From Candidatus Dormiibacterota bacterium (lineage in GTDB: Bacteria > Chloroflexota > Dormibacteria > Dormibacterales > Dormibacteraceae): DNA of 64,000 nucleotides. Under the pieces are notes generated by a model, which saw only the letters and a list, made by a program, of their open reading frames with translations, was not told where the DNA came from and did no database searches. Every line of letters begins with the position of its first letter. The first letter of the stretch is position 1. A program made the translations under genes and the position numbers. Positions 35,956 to 44,765 of the stretch are shown in pieces. The stretch lies in assembly GCA_003139695.1 (NCBI GenBank), contig PLJM01000017.1, forward strand, positions 186,001-250,000, read 5' to 3'.

Positions 35956-36944
35956 TGGGCAATTCCCAACGCGCGCACGGCAAAGTGAAGCGCGGCAGCC
36001 ACGACGAGGGCCATCGGCAGCGTGAGCGCCCAGCTCCCGAGCATCTCCCTGACGATTCCCCACCTAATCGATGAGGCGCGGAGGGCCGCGCCGACACCGA
36101 CCAGTCCGCCATCGATGGTCTGCGTCATGCTAACCGGCGCTCCGGCGATGGCCAGAGCTCCGACGACGCTTGCTGAGGCGAGCTGCTGCGAGAGAGCTTG
36201 CGTTGGGCGGACCTTGAGGACGCCGAGCCCGACGCGCCCAGCGACTCGCGAGCCTCCCGTGATTGCACCGACATAAAAGCAGGCGAATGCGCCAATGATA
36301 GGCGCGGCGCTGGCAAACGCGACGGCATGGCCCGCGGCCGGAAATGACATGCCGACGGCGATGAGCCCGACGGTCTTCTCCATGTCGTTGCCGCCGTATG
36401 CAAAGGCCTGGGCCGCGGCGGTGAGGAACTGAAGCCTGGAAAGCCTAAGCAGCGACGCGTGCGGGCGGGTTCCGAACACACGCCGGATGGACCCATACAC
36501 GAACAGAGCCAGCAGGCCGCCGCCGAGCACCGAGATCGGCATTCCGATGAGGACCCGCGCGACGCCGGCCCAATGGATGGCGCTGCGGCCGCCGTCAATG
36601 AGCGCCCATCCGAGCATCGCCCCAACCAGGGCGAGCGTCATGCTCGTCGGAATCCCGAACCATAACGACACAAGCACCACACACAGCGGGGACAGAGTGA
36701 TCAACACATAGCCGAGAGGTCCCTGCGCTCGTAGGTCGATCACGTTGGTGCCGACCGTTTGGGCCACCGCAGTGCCCAAGACCAGAGGGCCGGCGATGGT
36801 GACCAGCAGAAGCAGGGAAGCCGCGCGCGGGCTGATGACGCGGCCCGACGTGAACGATCCCATCAAGTTGCCGCCGTCGTTGAAGCCCGACACGAGTCCG
36901 AAGAGCGATGCGGCGACCAGAGGTCCGATCGCTTCCAGATTCAA
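35952..36944 (-). CDS. pit: PiT-family inorganic phosphate transporter
   Basis: This 330-residue membrane carrier has the two inverted PiT repeats: GFNDGGNLMGSFTSGRVISPRAA in the first and YGGNDMEKTVGLIAVGM in the second. These carry the conserved GxND signatures that bind phosphate. It imports phosphate (often as metal-phosphate) with protons. Together with DUF47, it supplies phosphate close to the ppk1 and lipid-phosphate genes. It is divergent from the D,D-carboxypeptidase gene. Confidence 0.91.
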   Translation of the reverse strand: MNLEAIGPLVAASLFGLVSGFNDGGNLMGSFTSGRVISPRAASLLLLVTIAGPLVLGTAVAQTVGTNVIDLRAQGPLGYVLITLSPLCVVLVSLWFGIPTSMTLALVGAMLGWALIDGGRSAIHWAGVARVLIGMPISVLGGGLLALFVYGSIRRVFGTRPHASLLRLSRLQFLTAAAQAFAYGGNDMEKTVGLIAVGMSFPAAGHAVAFASAAPIIGAFACFYVGAITGGSRVAGRVGLGVLKVRPTQALSQQLASASVVGALAIAGAPVSMTQTIDGGLVGVGAALRASSIRWGIVREMLGSWALTLPMALVVAAALHFAVRALGIAQ

Positions 36945-37001
36945 GCTCCGAGTCTACTAGGGCCCCGCTGATCTCACGAGACTCTTCATCATGTTGGAAA
37001 T

Positions 37002-38198
37002 ATGAAGTGGAAAGTAGCCCTGTTGCTCGTCGCGGTGGTCGGCGCGGTGGGCGTCGTGAACTACTTGAGGCCGATACCAGCGGTGGCGGCGACAAGCGCG
37101 CTTCACGCCCAGGACACGGTTCAGGGCACGGTCCCCCGGATCCCGTGGCCGAGCGACGGTTCGGGGGCGGTGGGTGCGGCTGGCCTCGGCCTCATCGCCA
37201 GCTCGGGCAATGAGCTGCCGGTGTCGGCGGCAAGCGTCACCAAGGTCATGACCGCGTTGGTGGTCCTCACCGACAAGCCACTCAAGAAAGACGAAACGGG
37301 ACCGACCATCACGATGACCGACACAGACGTGCAGTCCTACCTGGCCGATGAGGCGAACAAGGAGTCGGTGGTGGCGGTGCAAACCGGTGAGCAGCTCACC
37401 GAGTTCCAGCTCCTGGAGGGCCTCCTCATCCCGTCCGCAAACAACTTCGCGCAGACGCTCGCACGCTGGGACGCCGGTTCGATCGACACCTTCGTCGCCG
37501 CTATGAACAAGCGCGCGGCTGAGCTTCACATGGCGCAGACCACCTTCACCGACACCAGCGGGGCGTCACCAAAGACCGTGAGCACGCCCAGCGACCTGAT
37601 GAAGCTTGGCATGGAGGCGATGAAGTCGGACGTGTTCGCCCAGATCGTGGGGATGGCCCAGGCGGATCTTCCAGTTGCCGGGCGGGTTTACAACGTGGAC
37701 CGCGTGCTGGGCCAGAACGGGATCATCGGCATCAAGACCGGGTCGGGCCTGGCGGAAGGCGCCAACTTTCTGTTTGCTGCTGATGCGTCAATCGACGGTC
37801 AGAACGTGACCCTGTTCGGCTGCGTCATGGGCCTCCCTACTCTCGCTCGCGCGTTCGCCGCCGCGAAAAGTCTCATCGCGTCGATGCGGTCGAACCTGCA
37901 CATCCGCCGGATCATGGCCAAGAACCAGGCGGTCGCAACCTACGCCACACCCTGGGGCGGACAGTCAGACTTGCTTTCGACCGTGGACGTCGACCTTGTC
38001 GAGTGGCCCGGAATGATCGTTCGGCAGAGGCTCGACGCGCCGGCCCTCGTGGTCGACCAGCCGATCGCGCCAGGCACCCGTGAAGGCAGCGAGCACGTGG
38101 TGCTGGGCGACTACGCCCTGGATGTTGAGCTAGTGACCGCCAGCCCGCTGTACCCTCCGGGAAGGGCCTGGCGCCTGACCCGCATCAACTTCTTATGA
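37002..38198 (+). CDS. D-alanyl-D-alanine carboxypeptidase (S11 family)
   Basis: This 398-residue penicillin-binding enzyme of the DacA/S11 type trims D-Ala from peptidoglycan stem peptides outside the membrane. An N-terminal signal or anchor helix (KVALLLVAVVGAVGVVNYL) is followed by the active-site motifs SVTK (Ser78, Lys81), SAN, and KTG. The C-terminal part (about 90 residues) lacks a clear membrane anchor. Conserved motifs are all intact, so activity is expected. Confidence 0.9.
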   Translation: MKWKVALLLVAVVGAVGVVNYLRPIPAVAATSALHAQDTVQGTVPRIPWPSDGSGAVGAAGLGLIASSGNELPVSAASVTKVMTALVVLTDKPLKKDETGPTITMTDTDVQSYLADEANKESVVAVQTGEQLTEFQLLEGLLIPSANNFAQTLARWDAGSIDTFVAAMNKRAAELHMAQTTFTDTSGASPKTVSTPSDLMKLGMEAMKSDVFAQIVGMAQADLPVAGRVYNVDRVLGQNGIIGIKTGSGLAEGANFLFAADASIDGQNVTLFGCVMGLPTLARAFAAAKSLIASMRSNLHIRRIMAKNQAVATYATPWGGQSDLLSTVDVDLVEWPGMIVRQRLDAPALVVDQPIAPGTREGSEHVVLGDYALDVELVTASPLYPPGRAWRLTRINFL

Positions 38199-38211
38199 AG
38201 GAGATTAGACA

Positions 38212-38625
38212 ATGGCAAAGGTGAAGGGATCCGGCACCAAGCAATCACCGTGGCAGCTGACCACGCCGAGCGGCTCGTCCGAGTACCAGATGTACAAGGA
38301 CGAATCGTTGGATCCGCCGGCGTTGGTCTGCGTCGTTGGAAAGACGGAGCTGAGATACGACCTTCGCTGCCTGGACGATCTGAACGCGATGCTCAAGAAG
38401 CACGGCGACTGGATGCCTCTGGGCAGCGCCGATGAGCAGAAACCGGCAGCTGACGGCACCGTTGAAGCTTGGGGTCGATCGCCCAAGAATCCCGTGGGTG
38501 GGTGGTACGGCCTCAAGAAAGGCTTGCGGGGAAGGTTCGGCATGTACGTGCCGCCGCTGATGGAGGCTTTGGGCCTCGCCGAGGTCGAGCACAACCCGAA
38601 GAACAACCGGATGCGAGCCATTTAG
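38212..38625 (+). CDS. Conserved hypothetical protein, 137 aa
   Basis: This is a soluble 137-residue protein with AAGGAG 7 bases before ATG and normal codon use. It is rich in Lys, Pro and Trp and contains SPWQLTTPSGSSEYQMYKDE, a VGKTELRYDLRCLDDLNAML segment and a C-terminal GWYGLKKGLRGRFGMYVPPLMEALGL. I recall similar short proteins of unknown function annotated in actinobacteria-like genomes but cannot assign a role. It follows the carboxypeptidase by 13 bases and may share its transcript. Confidence 0.75.
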   Translation: MAKVKGSGTKQSPWQLTTPSGSSEYQMYKDESLDPPALVCVVGKTELRYDLRCLDDLNAMLKKHGDWMPLGSADEQKPAADGTVEAWGRSPKNPVGGWYGLKKGLRGRFGMYVPPLMEALGLAEVEHNPKNNRMRAI

Positions 38626-38795
38626 AGGATGGCGGCAAGGTCCTCCGAGCGACCACAAGCGCCGGCTCGCTCGTTGTCCTAGCTGGTAGGGAGTTCAAGT
38701 AGCGCTCTTGGCGCCCGCATGGGTCCAAGCAGGATCGCGACTTGTGGTCCCGTAACCACTGTCGGTAAGCCTGTTCTGAAAGGGGGGAGGCCACC

Positions 38796-40328
38796 GTGGT
38801 TGCGCGCTCGCCGGCGGCGAGGTCGGTCCGACAAGGATCCCGACGGCTCGGGGCCTGGCCAGACGCTTTGATTGGCCTGAGCCTGCTCGTCCCCGCTACA
38901 TTCGTGCCCCTTGCGGCGATGGGTGGGGGAGGCTTGCTGGTGGTGCCCAACCAGCATTTCTACATAGTGTCGGCGGTATCGATCGTCGCGGCTCTGATCG
39001 CCGGCGCCCTGGCACTCGCAACTGTTCAGATCGGCCTCTACCGGGTCCTCTTCCTCTGCCTCGGCTTCATGTCCCTGTGCGCCATCTTCGCGGTGCATGG
39101 TCTGACGACTCCAGGAATCCTGGTCCCGAACCTCTTCAGCGAATACTCAGGGAGCGCGGTGGCCATCTCGGCCTACCTGAGCCTGGCGATTCCAGCGCTC
39201 TTTTTCGCCGCCAGCTACGCGCCGGGCCTGGCGCGCCTCGAAAGTCGTCTCCCCTTCTGGCCTGCTGGGTGGCTTGTGCTCGCCGTGGTCATCGCGTTAG
39301 TTGTCTACGCAGGTGTTGCGATCTACCGCACCTGGCTCATCGCCGCATTGCCACTCTCGCAGCCGCCGTACAGCACTGGCCTCGCGATCCTCAGCATCGG
39401 ACTTTTCTTCTTCGCCGCGCTGCGCCAGGCACGCAGCTACCGGCGCGCACGGCTCGTCAGCCAGGCTTTCCTGCTCGCGGCGTTTGTGCTGCTCGCTGAC
39501 GCGGCTGCCGCTATGGTGCTGTTCAACCCCTGGACGGTTGGGTGGTGGTACTACCACCTTCTGATGCTCGCCGCGGTTGGTCTGGCACTCAACGCGCTTC
39601 TGGTCGAACGGACTCGCGCGCAAACATTGCGGTCGGTGATCGAGACGGCGCTGGAGCTAGAGGTCTCCGTTGACGTCGAGGAGCTCGACTTCGAGGTCAT
39701 CGCCGCGCTGGTGGCAGCAGTCGAGGTCAAAGATCGTGAGACCCAGGGTCACAACCGGCGCGTCGCCCAGCTCTGCGTCCAGATCGGACGGCAGCTTGGC
39801 ATGTCCGCCTCCGAGCTCCGCGTCCTGGCGCGTACCGGACTCCTCCACGATGTTGGCAAGCTCGGGGTCCCGGACGCCATTCTCGAAAAGCACGGGCCGC
39901 TCACGGAATCCGAGTCCGCAGTCATGAAGACGCACCCGGAGATCGGCGTTGCGATTCTGAAGCGCGGCGGGCATTTCAAGCGCGAGCTGCTCGGCGTTCT
40001 CTACCACCACGAGCGGATGGATGGAAGTGGCTACCCGCATGGGCTGGTCTCGGACGCTATCCCCATAGAGGCCAGGATCGTGGCAGTCGCCGATACCTAT
40101 GACGTGCTTACCACCGACCGGCCGTACCGTCAGGCCTGTGGCGGCAGAGAGGCGCGGCGCGTGGTTGAGGAAGAGGCCGGTACGCATCTCGATCCGCATG
40201 TGGTGGTCGCACTGATGCGCGCGCTCGACCGCCGGGAGAACGGCACTCCGGGCAATACTGTCGGTGCGAGGGCATTGCGTCGAGTGGCTGATGAAAGAAG
40301 CCCCGTGTCGAATCACCGAACCGCCTAG
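38796..40328 (+). CDS. Membrane-anchored HD-GYP phosphodiesterase
   Basis: This 510-residue protein has about eight N-terminal membrane helices (residues 20-270), a short linker, and an HD-GYP domain (about 300-480) that hydrolyses cyclic di-GMP or a related cyclic dinucleotide. Key motifs are HNRRVAQLC, LLHDVGKLGVPDAILEKHGPLT with the HD pair, YHHERMDGSGYPHGL (GYP), and ADTYDVLTTDRPYR. GTG 38796 is preceded by GGGGAGG. The 170 bases upstream contain no recognised riboswitch. The sensed signal is probably membrane-derived. Confidence 0.9.
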   Translation: MVARSPAARSVRQGSRRLGAWPDALIGLSLLVPATFVPLAAMGGGGLLVVPNQHFYIVSAVSIVAALIAGALALATVQIGLYRVLFLCLGFMSLCAIFAVHGLTTPGILVPNLFSEYSGSAVAISAYLSLAIPALFFAASYAPGLARLESRLPFWPAGWLVLAVVIALVVYAGVAIYRTWLIAALPLSQPPYSTGLAILSIGLFFFAALRQARSYRRARLVSQAFLLAAFVLLADAAAAMVLFNPWTVGWWYYHLLMLAAVGLALNALLVERTRAQTLRSVIETALELEVSVDVEELDFEVIAALVAAVEVKDRETQGHNRRVAQLCVQIGRQLGMSASELRVLARTGLLHDVGKLGVPDAILEKHGPLTESESAVMKTHPEIGVAILKRGGHFKRELLGVLYHHERMDGSGYPHGLVSDAIPIEARIVAVADTYDVLTTDRPYRQACGGREARRVVEEEAGTHLDPHVVVALMRALDRRENGTPGNTVGARALRRVADERSPVSNHRTA

Positions 40329-40388
40329 CGCTCCCGGTGCCGTCAGCGCGTGGCAGGGGGGTGCGCCGGGACCTGTCACGATTGAACC

Positions 40389-41219
40389 ATGAAATTCGGC
40401 GTTGCGATTTTCCCCACCGATTACTCCATCTCGATGACCGAGCTCGCGCCGGCGGCCGAGCAGCTCGGCTTCGAATCCTTGTGGGTCGCCGAGCATTCGC
40501 ACATTCCCACCAGCCGGCTGTCGGCGTGGCCTGGCGGGCAGGAGCTGCCCAAGCAGTACGCGCACACAATGGACCCGTTTATCGCCCTGACTGTCGCGGC
40601 ACTGGCTTCCAAGACACTGCTCGTGGCCACCGGCATCTGCCTGGTTGTGCAGCGCGACACGATCCATACTGCGAAGCAGGTCGCCAGCCTCGACTCCATC
40701 TCGAACGGCAGGTTCCTGTTCGGCGTCGGCGCGGGTTGGAACCGCGAGGAGATGGAGGACCACGGGACCGACTTCAACACGCGTTTCCAGCTGATGCGTG
40801 AACGAGTGGAGGCGATGAAGGCGATCTGGACCCAGGACGCGGCCGAGTATCACGGGAAGCTCGTCAACTTCGGGCCGCTATGGTGCTGGCCGAAACCGGT
40901 CCAGAAACCACACCCGCCAGTCCTTCTCGGCGGCAGCGGGCCGAACGTCCTGAAAAGAGTGGTGGCCTATGCGGATGGTTGGATGCCCAACCGGGGTGCG
41001 GACCTCCCACGGATCCCCGAGCTCCAGGAGCTGGCTCGGGCGGCCGGGCGCGGCCCTCTGCCGGTCACCGTATACCCGAAGGCCGACTCAGTAGCCATCG
41101 AGCAAGCGGCTGAGGCGGGAGTCGAGCGGTGCATCTGGTATGTGCCACCCGACGGCCGCGACCAGGCGCTGCAGAAGCTCGAAGAGCTCGCGAAGCTGAT
41201 CGCTAGGTTCGGCGAATAG
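40389..41219 (+). CDS. LLM-class F420-dependent oxidoreductase
   Basis: This 276-residue luciferase-like monooxygenase-fold protein resembles the F420-dependent LLM group: KFGVAIFPTDYSI at the start, LGFESLWVAEHSHIP, and VASLDSISNGRFLFGVGAGWNREEMEDHG in the core. It presumably transfers a hydride from F420H2 to an unknown substrate. It implies that the organism makes coenzyme F420, although no biosynthesis genes lie in the window. A hairpin follows the stop. Confidence 0.87.
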   Translation: MKFGVAIFPTDYSISMTELAPAAEQLGFESLWVAEHSHIPTSRLSAWPGGQELPKQYAHTMDPFIALTVAALASKTLLVATGICLVVQRDTIHTAKQVASLDSISNGRFLFGVGAGWNREEMEDHGTDFNTRFQLMRERVEAMKAIWTQDAAEYHGKLVNFGPLWCWPKPVQKPHPPVLLGGSGPNVLKRVVAYADGWMPNRGADLPRIPELQELARAAGRGPLPVTVYPKADSVAIEQAAEAGVERCIWYVPPDGRDQALQKLEELAKLIARFGE

Positions 41220-41232
41220 CCGAACCGTTGGA

Positions 41233-41254
41233 CCTCCCCGCTCCGCCGGGGAGG
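41233..41254. terminator. Hairpin between convergent genes
   Basis: An 8-bp stem CCTCCCCG/CGGGGAGG with a 6-base loop lies between the convergent LLM oxidoreductase and DinB genes. The stem core is the same as in the hairpin at 7329-7360. No T-run is present. Confidence 0.6.
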
Positions 41255-41265
41255 AAGGCCGGCCC

Positions 41266-41961
41266 TTAGGCTGGCCGGGTGGGGGCGATCAGTGCGCGAA
41301 AGTGTGCCGACCCGCGCAGCGACGCGAAGTCCTCATCCTCGGCGGCCGCAGCCTTGAGGTCCTCTCGCATCGCCAGGCTTTCGTCCAGCAGTGCGAGAGC
41401 CTCATCGCCGCGGTCCTGCCTGGCTCGAACCGCTGCCAGGTTGTATATGGCAGCCCCCAGGACGCGTGTCGGAGCCTCGGCGGCCCGCAGGTCGGACACT
41501 GTCTCCTCGGCCAGCCGGTCGCTGCGCCCCGCCTCTCCCCGCTCGAGAAATTGGTCAGCCAGGTGGATGCGCGGATGGAGGTAGCTGTTGCGAAGGATCG
41601 CTTCGCCGATGGTTTCCGCGATGTACCAGTTGAAAGGCCTGTCTCCCATGGTCTCCCACATCGCGATGATCGAGGTGAGCGCAGCCTCGGAGCGGGCTGC
41701 AGAGTCCGCGAGGGACACTCCGGCCGCGCCCACCATCTCCCCATCGTTGAGCTCGTCGATATTGCCGGGAGGGGCATTGACGGGTCGCTCTGCGGCCGCC
41801 TCAGTCAGCCCATTCCACAGGCGCTCGCGCCAATTGGCGATGTGAAACATGGTCATGCTCGGCGTCCAGCCCGAGGACGGCTCCGGCTTTCCCGTCATCT
41901 CCGCGACAAACGCCTTCTCGAGATCCCGCTGCTTCTGTAGCAAGGCAAGCACGTCCCTCAC
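41266..41961 (-). CDS. DinB/YfiT-like protein with C-terminal helical repeats
   Basis: This 231-residue protein has an N-terminal four-helix-bundle segment of the DinB/ClbS type (SMTMFHIANWRERLWNGL, then SYLHPRIHLADQFLERG, with spaced His residues that could bind metal) and a C-terminal TPR-like segment (AAIYNLAAVRARQDRGDEALALLDESLAMRED). GTG 41961 overlaps the agmatinase stop as GTGA, so it is the last gene of the polyamine operon. Function unknown; DinB-like enzymes often act as thiol-dependent transferases. Confidence 0.7.
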   Translation of the reverse strand: MRDVLALLQKQRDLEKAFVAEMTGKPEPSSGWTPSMTMFHIANWRERLWNGLTEAAAERPVNAPPGNIDELNDGEMVGAAGVSLADSAARSEAALTSIIAMWETMGDRPFNWYIAETIGEAILRNSYLHPRIHLADQFLERGEAGRSDRLAEETVSDLRAAEAPTRVLGAAIYNLAAVRARQDRGDEALALLDESLAMREDLKAAAAEDEDFASLRGSAHFRALIAPTRPA

Positions 41962-42968
41962 GTCCTGCCCTCCAGCAGGGTCTTGGGGATTGAATCCCAT
42001 GTCCCTCCCTTGCGCCGGAAGGCAATGCCGGCCAGCATCTCGAGGACCACGCGGTTTGCGAGGAAGGCGGTGATCTCGGACGAGTCGTATGGAGGCGAGA
42101 CTTCGACGACGTCGATGCCAACCACCGGAAGCTCGATCGCAATCCGCCGGACGGCATCGAGGGCCTGGCGAGCCGTGAAACCTCCAGGCTCAGGCGTGCC
42201 GGTGCCGGGGGCCATTCCCGGGTCCACTACATCGACGTCGAACGACACGAACACGCCATCGCAATCGTCGACGGCGATCGTGAAGGCCTCCTCGAGCACC
42301 GCATCAAGTCCGCGCCGTACGACCTCGTGCATCTCGAACGAGTGCATCTGGCGCTCGGCCATCCATTGAAGGGTTTCCGGCTCAGGCCAGTAGCCGCGGA
42401 GTCCGATCTGGATGAAGCGGTCGCCGCGGCAGGCACCCGACTCGATCAGCCGCCGCATCGGCAACCCATGGCCGACCAGGCTGCCGAACTGGGTGTTGCC
42501 GGTGTCGGCATGCGCGTCGAAGTGGATGACCGACACGCGGCCCCATCCCTTGGCGCGCGCGACACCGGTGACGTCGGGCCATGTGACCGTGTGATCACCG
42601 CCGAGGATCACAGGTATCGCGCCCGCTTCGGCGGCAATCCGCACCGCGTTCTCCAGGTTGTCGAGCGGCACACGGGCCTCAACGCCGGGCATCTCGATGT
42701 CTCCGGCATCGACCACCCGCAGGTCTCGCAGCGGGTCGACCCTCAGCGCCAGGTGCGGACGCGCAGAGTCGTGCGGGTTGTAGTCGGTGGTGCGGATCAT
42801 CTTCGGACCGAATCGAGCGCCCGCACGGTACGAGGTCCCCGCGTCGTACGGCGTACCGATGATCACGACGTCAGCACCTTCGAAGCTCGAGGGCTCGTCG
42901 AGGTCGCATCGCTCCACGCCCAGGAATGTCACGTCCGGCCCGTACATGCCGCCGATGCGCGGCGTCAA
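41958..42968 (-). CDS. speB: Agmatinase / ureohydrolase
   Basis: This 336-residue binuclear-manganese ureohydrolase most likely hydrolyses agmatine to putrescine and urea. The metal-binding motifs are GGDHTV, FDAHADTG, and SFDVDVVDPGMAPGTGTPEPGG, with the agmatinase-type TPEPGG rather than the arginase form. TTG 42968 overlaps the potC stop as TTGA; ATG 42947 (MYGPDVTFLGV) is a good alternative. Cotranscription with the polyamine transporter supports agmatine or putrescine as substrate; guanidinobutyrate is possible. Confidence 0.88.
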   Translation of the reverse strand: MTPRIGGMYGPDVTFLGVERCDLDEPSSFEGADVVIIGTPYDAGTSYRAGARFGPKMIRTTDYNPHDSARPHLALRVDPLRDLRVVDAGDIEMPGVEARVPLDNLENAVRIAAEAGAIPVILGGDHTVTWPDVTGVARAKGWGRVSVIHFDAHADTGNTQFGSLVGHGLPMRRLIESGACRGDRFIQIGLRGYWPEPETLQWMAERQMHSFEMHEVVRRGLDAVLEEAFTIAVDDCDGVFVSFDVDVVDPGMAPGTGTPEPGGFTARQALDAVRRIAIELPVVGIDVVEVSPPYDSSEITAFLANRVVLEMLAGIAFRRKGGTWDSIPKTLLEGRT

Positions 42969-43831
42969 AGGGCAGACTCTCGCGCCAGCCTTCGATTGCG
43001 CCAGCCTTGAATTGAAGCGAAGCTGATGGCGATGATGACGCCGGCCAGAAATATAAGGGAGCCGATGACGTTGACCTGGGGCGGCACTCCCAGGCGAGTC
43101 GCCCCGTAGACCCAGAGTGGAAATGTCTGCGTATTACCGGCCACGAAGCTCGTGATCACGTAGTCGTCCAGGCATAGCGCGAATGCGAGAAGAGCCGCAG
43201 CGAGGACGCCGGGAAAGATGATCGGCAGCGTCACCAGCATGAATGTCGCCCACGGCGATGCGCCGAGGTCCTGTGCCGATTCTTCGAGCGAGTTTTCGAA
43301 GCCGACCAGGCGGGATCGCACGGTGATGGCAACGAATGGAATCGAGAACATGACCTGGGCCAAAACGATGGTCACCGGCCCAAGAGGGACATTGCCGGCG
43401 ACAAAGAGGGTGAGGAGGGCGGCGCCCATCACCACCTCTGAGGCGGCGATGTTCATGACCATGATTGCGTCCAGAAGCGCTTTGCCCCGGAAGCTGTACC
43501 GATGGGCGGCGAGAGCGATCATCGTGCCGAGGACGGTGGAGATGAGAGCCCCAATGGTCGCAGTCACCAATGATGTAGTTACAGCCGACGTCAGCGCCGT
43601 CACGCCGAACGGGTTCTCGAACCACTTGAGCGTGAAGCCCGACCAGACGATGTTCAACCTGCCATGGGTGTTGTTGAACCCGAACACGATCATGACGATG
43701 ATGGGAGCGAACAGCCACAGGATCACAAGGTGGGCGTAAGCCGGGAGCACGAGGCCTTGGAGTCGGCGCCTCAATGTTGGGCCGGTCCTGGCGCGCGGTT
43801 GCTGTGGAACTGCCACCGCTCTAGACGCCAA
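42965..43831 (-). CDS. potC: Spermidine/putrescine ABC transporter permease PotC
   Basis: This 288-residue inner-membrane permease has six helices. The ABC-coupling EAA loop reads ESAQDLGASPWATFMLVTLPIIFPGV. Segments such as VFGFNNTHGRLNIVWSGFTLKWFEN and CLDDYVITSFVAGNTQTFPLWVYG are typical of PotC. TTG 43831 is chosen since it follows the potB stop by 2 bases and has GGGAGG at proper spacing; the longer open frame is antisense-type shadow within potB. Confidence 0.9.
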   Translation of the reverse strand: MASRAVAVPQQPRARTGPTLRRRLQGLVLPAYAHLVILWLFAPIIVMIVFGFNNTHGRLNIVWSGFTLKWFENPFGVTALTSAVTTSLVTATIGALISTVLGTMIALAAHRYSFRGKALLDAIMVMNIAASEVVMGAALLTLFVAGNVPLGPVTIVLAQVMFSIPFVAITVRSRLVGFENSLEESAQDLGASPWATFMLVTLPIIFPGVLAAALLAFALCLDDYVITSFVAGNTQTFPLWVYGATRLGVPPQVNVIGSLIFLAGVIIAISFASIQGWRNRRLARESAL

Positions 43832-43833
43832 GG

Positions 43834-44727
43834 TCAGCCTCCCATGATCTGTTCGGTGCCGAAGATGCGCTGGTAAATGATCAGGGTCGCCAGCAGGCCC
43901 AGCATGAACACGAATGCCAGCGCAGCTGCCAGCGGATAGTTGATGTTGACCTCGAACTGCGTCTCGATCACGCGCCCGACCATCGTCGTGCCGACGCCCC
44001 CGAGCAGGTCCTGGTTGACGTAATCGGCCACCGCAGGGATGCCGGTCAGGAGCACGCCGGCGAAGACGCCGGGGACGGACAGTGGAAAGATCACCCGCCG
44101 AAACACCTCGAACTTGCTGGCGAAGAGGTCCTGGGCCGCCTCGACCAGGCCGCGGTCGATCTTCTCCAAAGATGCATAAACCGGCAGAAGCATGAACGGA
44201 AAGAACGTGTAGGCGAGGCCCCCGGTCACCGCCACGGGCGTGGCGAGCACCCGAAAGTCGTTGGGCAGCAGGTTCAATGATTTGAGGGGTCCAAACAGCA
44301 CGCCGTTGTCGCTCAGGATCGTCTCCCACGCCAGTGTCCGGATCACGAATGAGACAAAAAAGGGCAGCAGCACGGCCAGAAGGTAAGACGACTTACGCGG
44401 GCCGGCGTGGAACGCGATCCAGTAGGCGGCTGGGTAGGCGACCAGGAGCGCCACGATGGTCGCCGAGCCGCCGTACTCGACCGCGTGGAGATACTGCTCG
44501 GAGTAGAGGTTGAAGCCGCGTGAGTAGTTGCCGAAGTTCCAGGTGAAGTCGAAGCCGCTGATAAAGTCACCAGACTCCAGCGACGTGATTGCAAGCGTGG
44601 CGATGGGCAAAAGGAAGAAGAGCAGCATCCAGCCGCTCCCTGGAAGGATGAGCAGGTAAGGCGCCAGCGCCCGGCGCCAGCGGGAGCCGAGCCATGGTCG
44701 CCTCGCAGCGTGTTCGCCGACCGCCAA
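43834..44727 (-). CDS. potB: Spermidine/putrescine ABC transporter permease PotB
   Basis: This 297-residue permease subunit has six helices. The EAA loop is EAAQDLFASKFEVFRRVIFPLSVPGVFAG, and the upstream VIRTLAWETILSDNGVLFGPLKSLNLL region is characteristic of PotB. A TTG start at 44727 is proposed, 38 bases after the potD stop. With PotC it forms the channel; PotA powers it and PotD delivers substrate. Confidence 0.9.
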   Translation of the reverse strand: MAVGEHAARRPWLGSRWRRALAPYLLILPGSGWMLLFFLLPIATLAITSLESGDFISGFDFTWNFGNYSRGFNLYSEQYLHAVEYGGSATIVALLVAYPAAYWIAFHAGPRKSSYLLAVLLPFFVSFVIRTLAWETILSDNGVLFGPLKSLNLLPNDFRVLATPVAVTGGLAYTFFPFMLLPVYASLEKIDRGLVEAAQDLFASKFEVFRRVIFPLSVPGVFAGVLLTGIPAVADYVNQDLLGGVGTTMVGRVIETQFEVNINYPLAAALAFVFMLGLLATLIIYQRIFGTEQIMGG

Positions 44728-44765
44728 CTGTTGGCTACTTGCCCCCGGTCCTGCTCATGCTTCGA

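Noticed and set aside
38626..38795. Cyclic-di-GMP riboswitch before the HD-GYP gene
   Set aside because: No match to the GEMM-I or type II cores that I know; only weak local stems.
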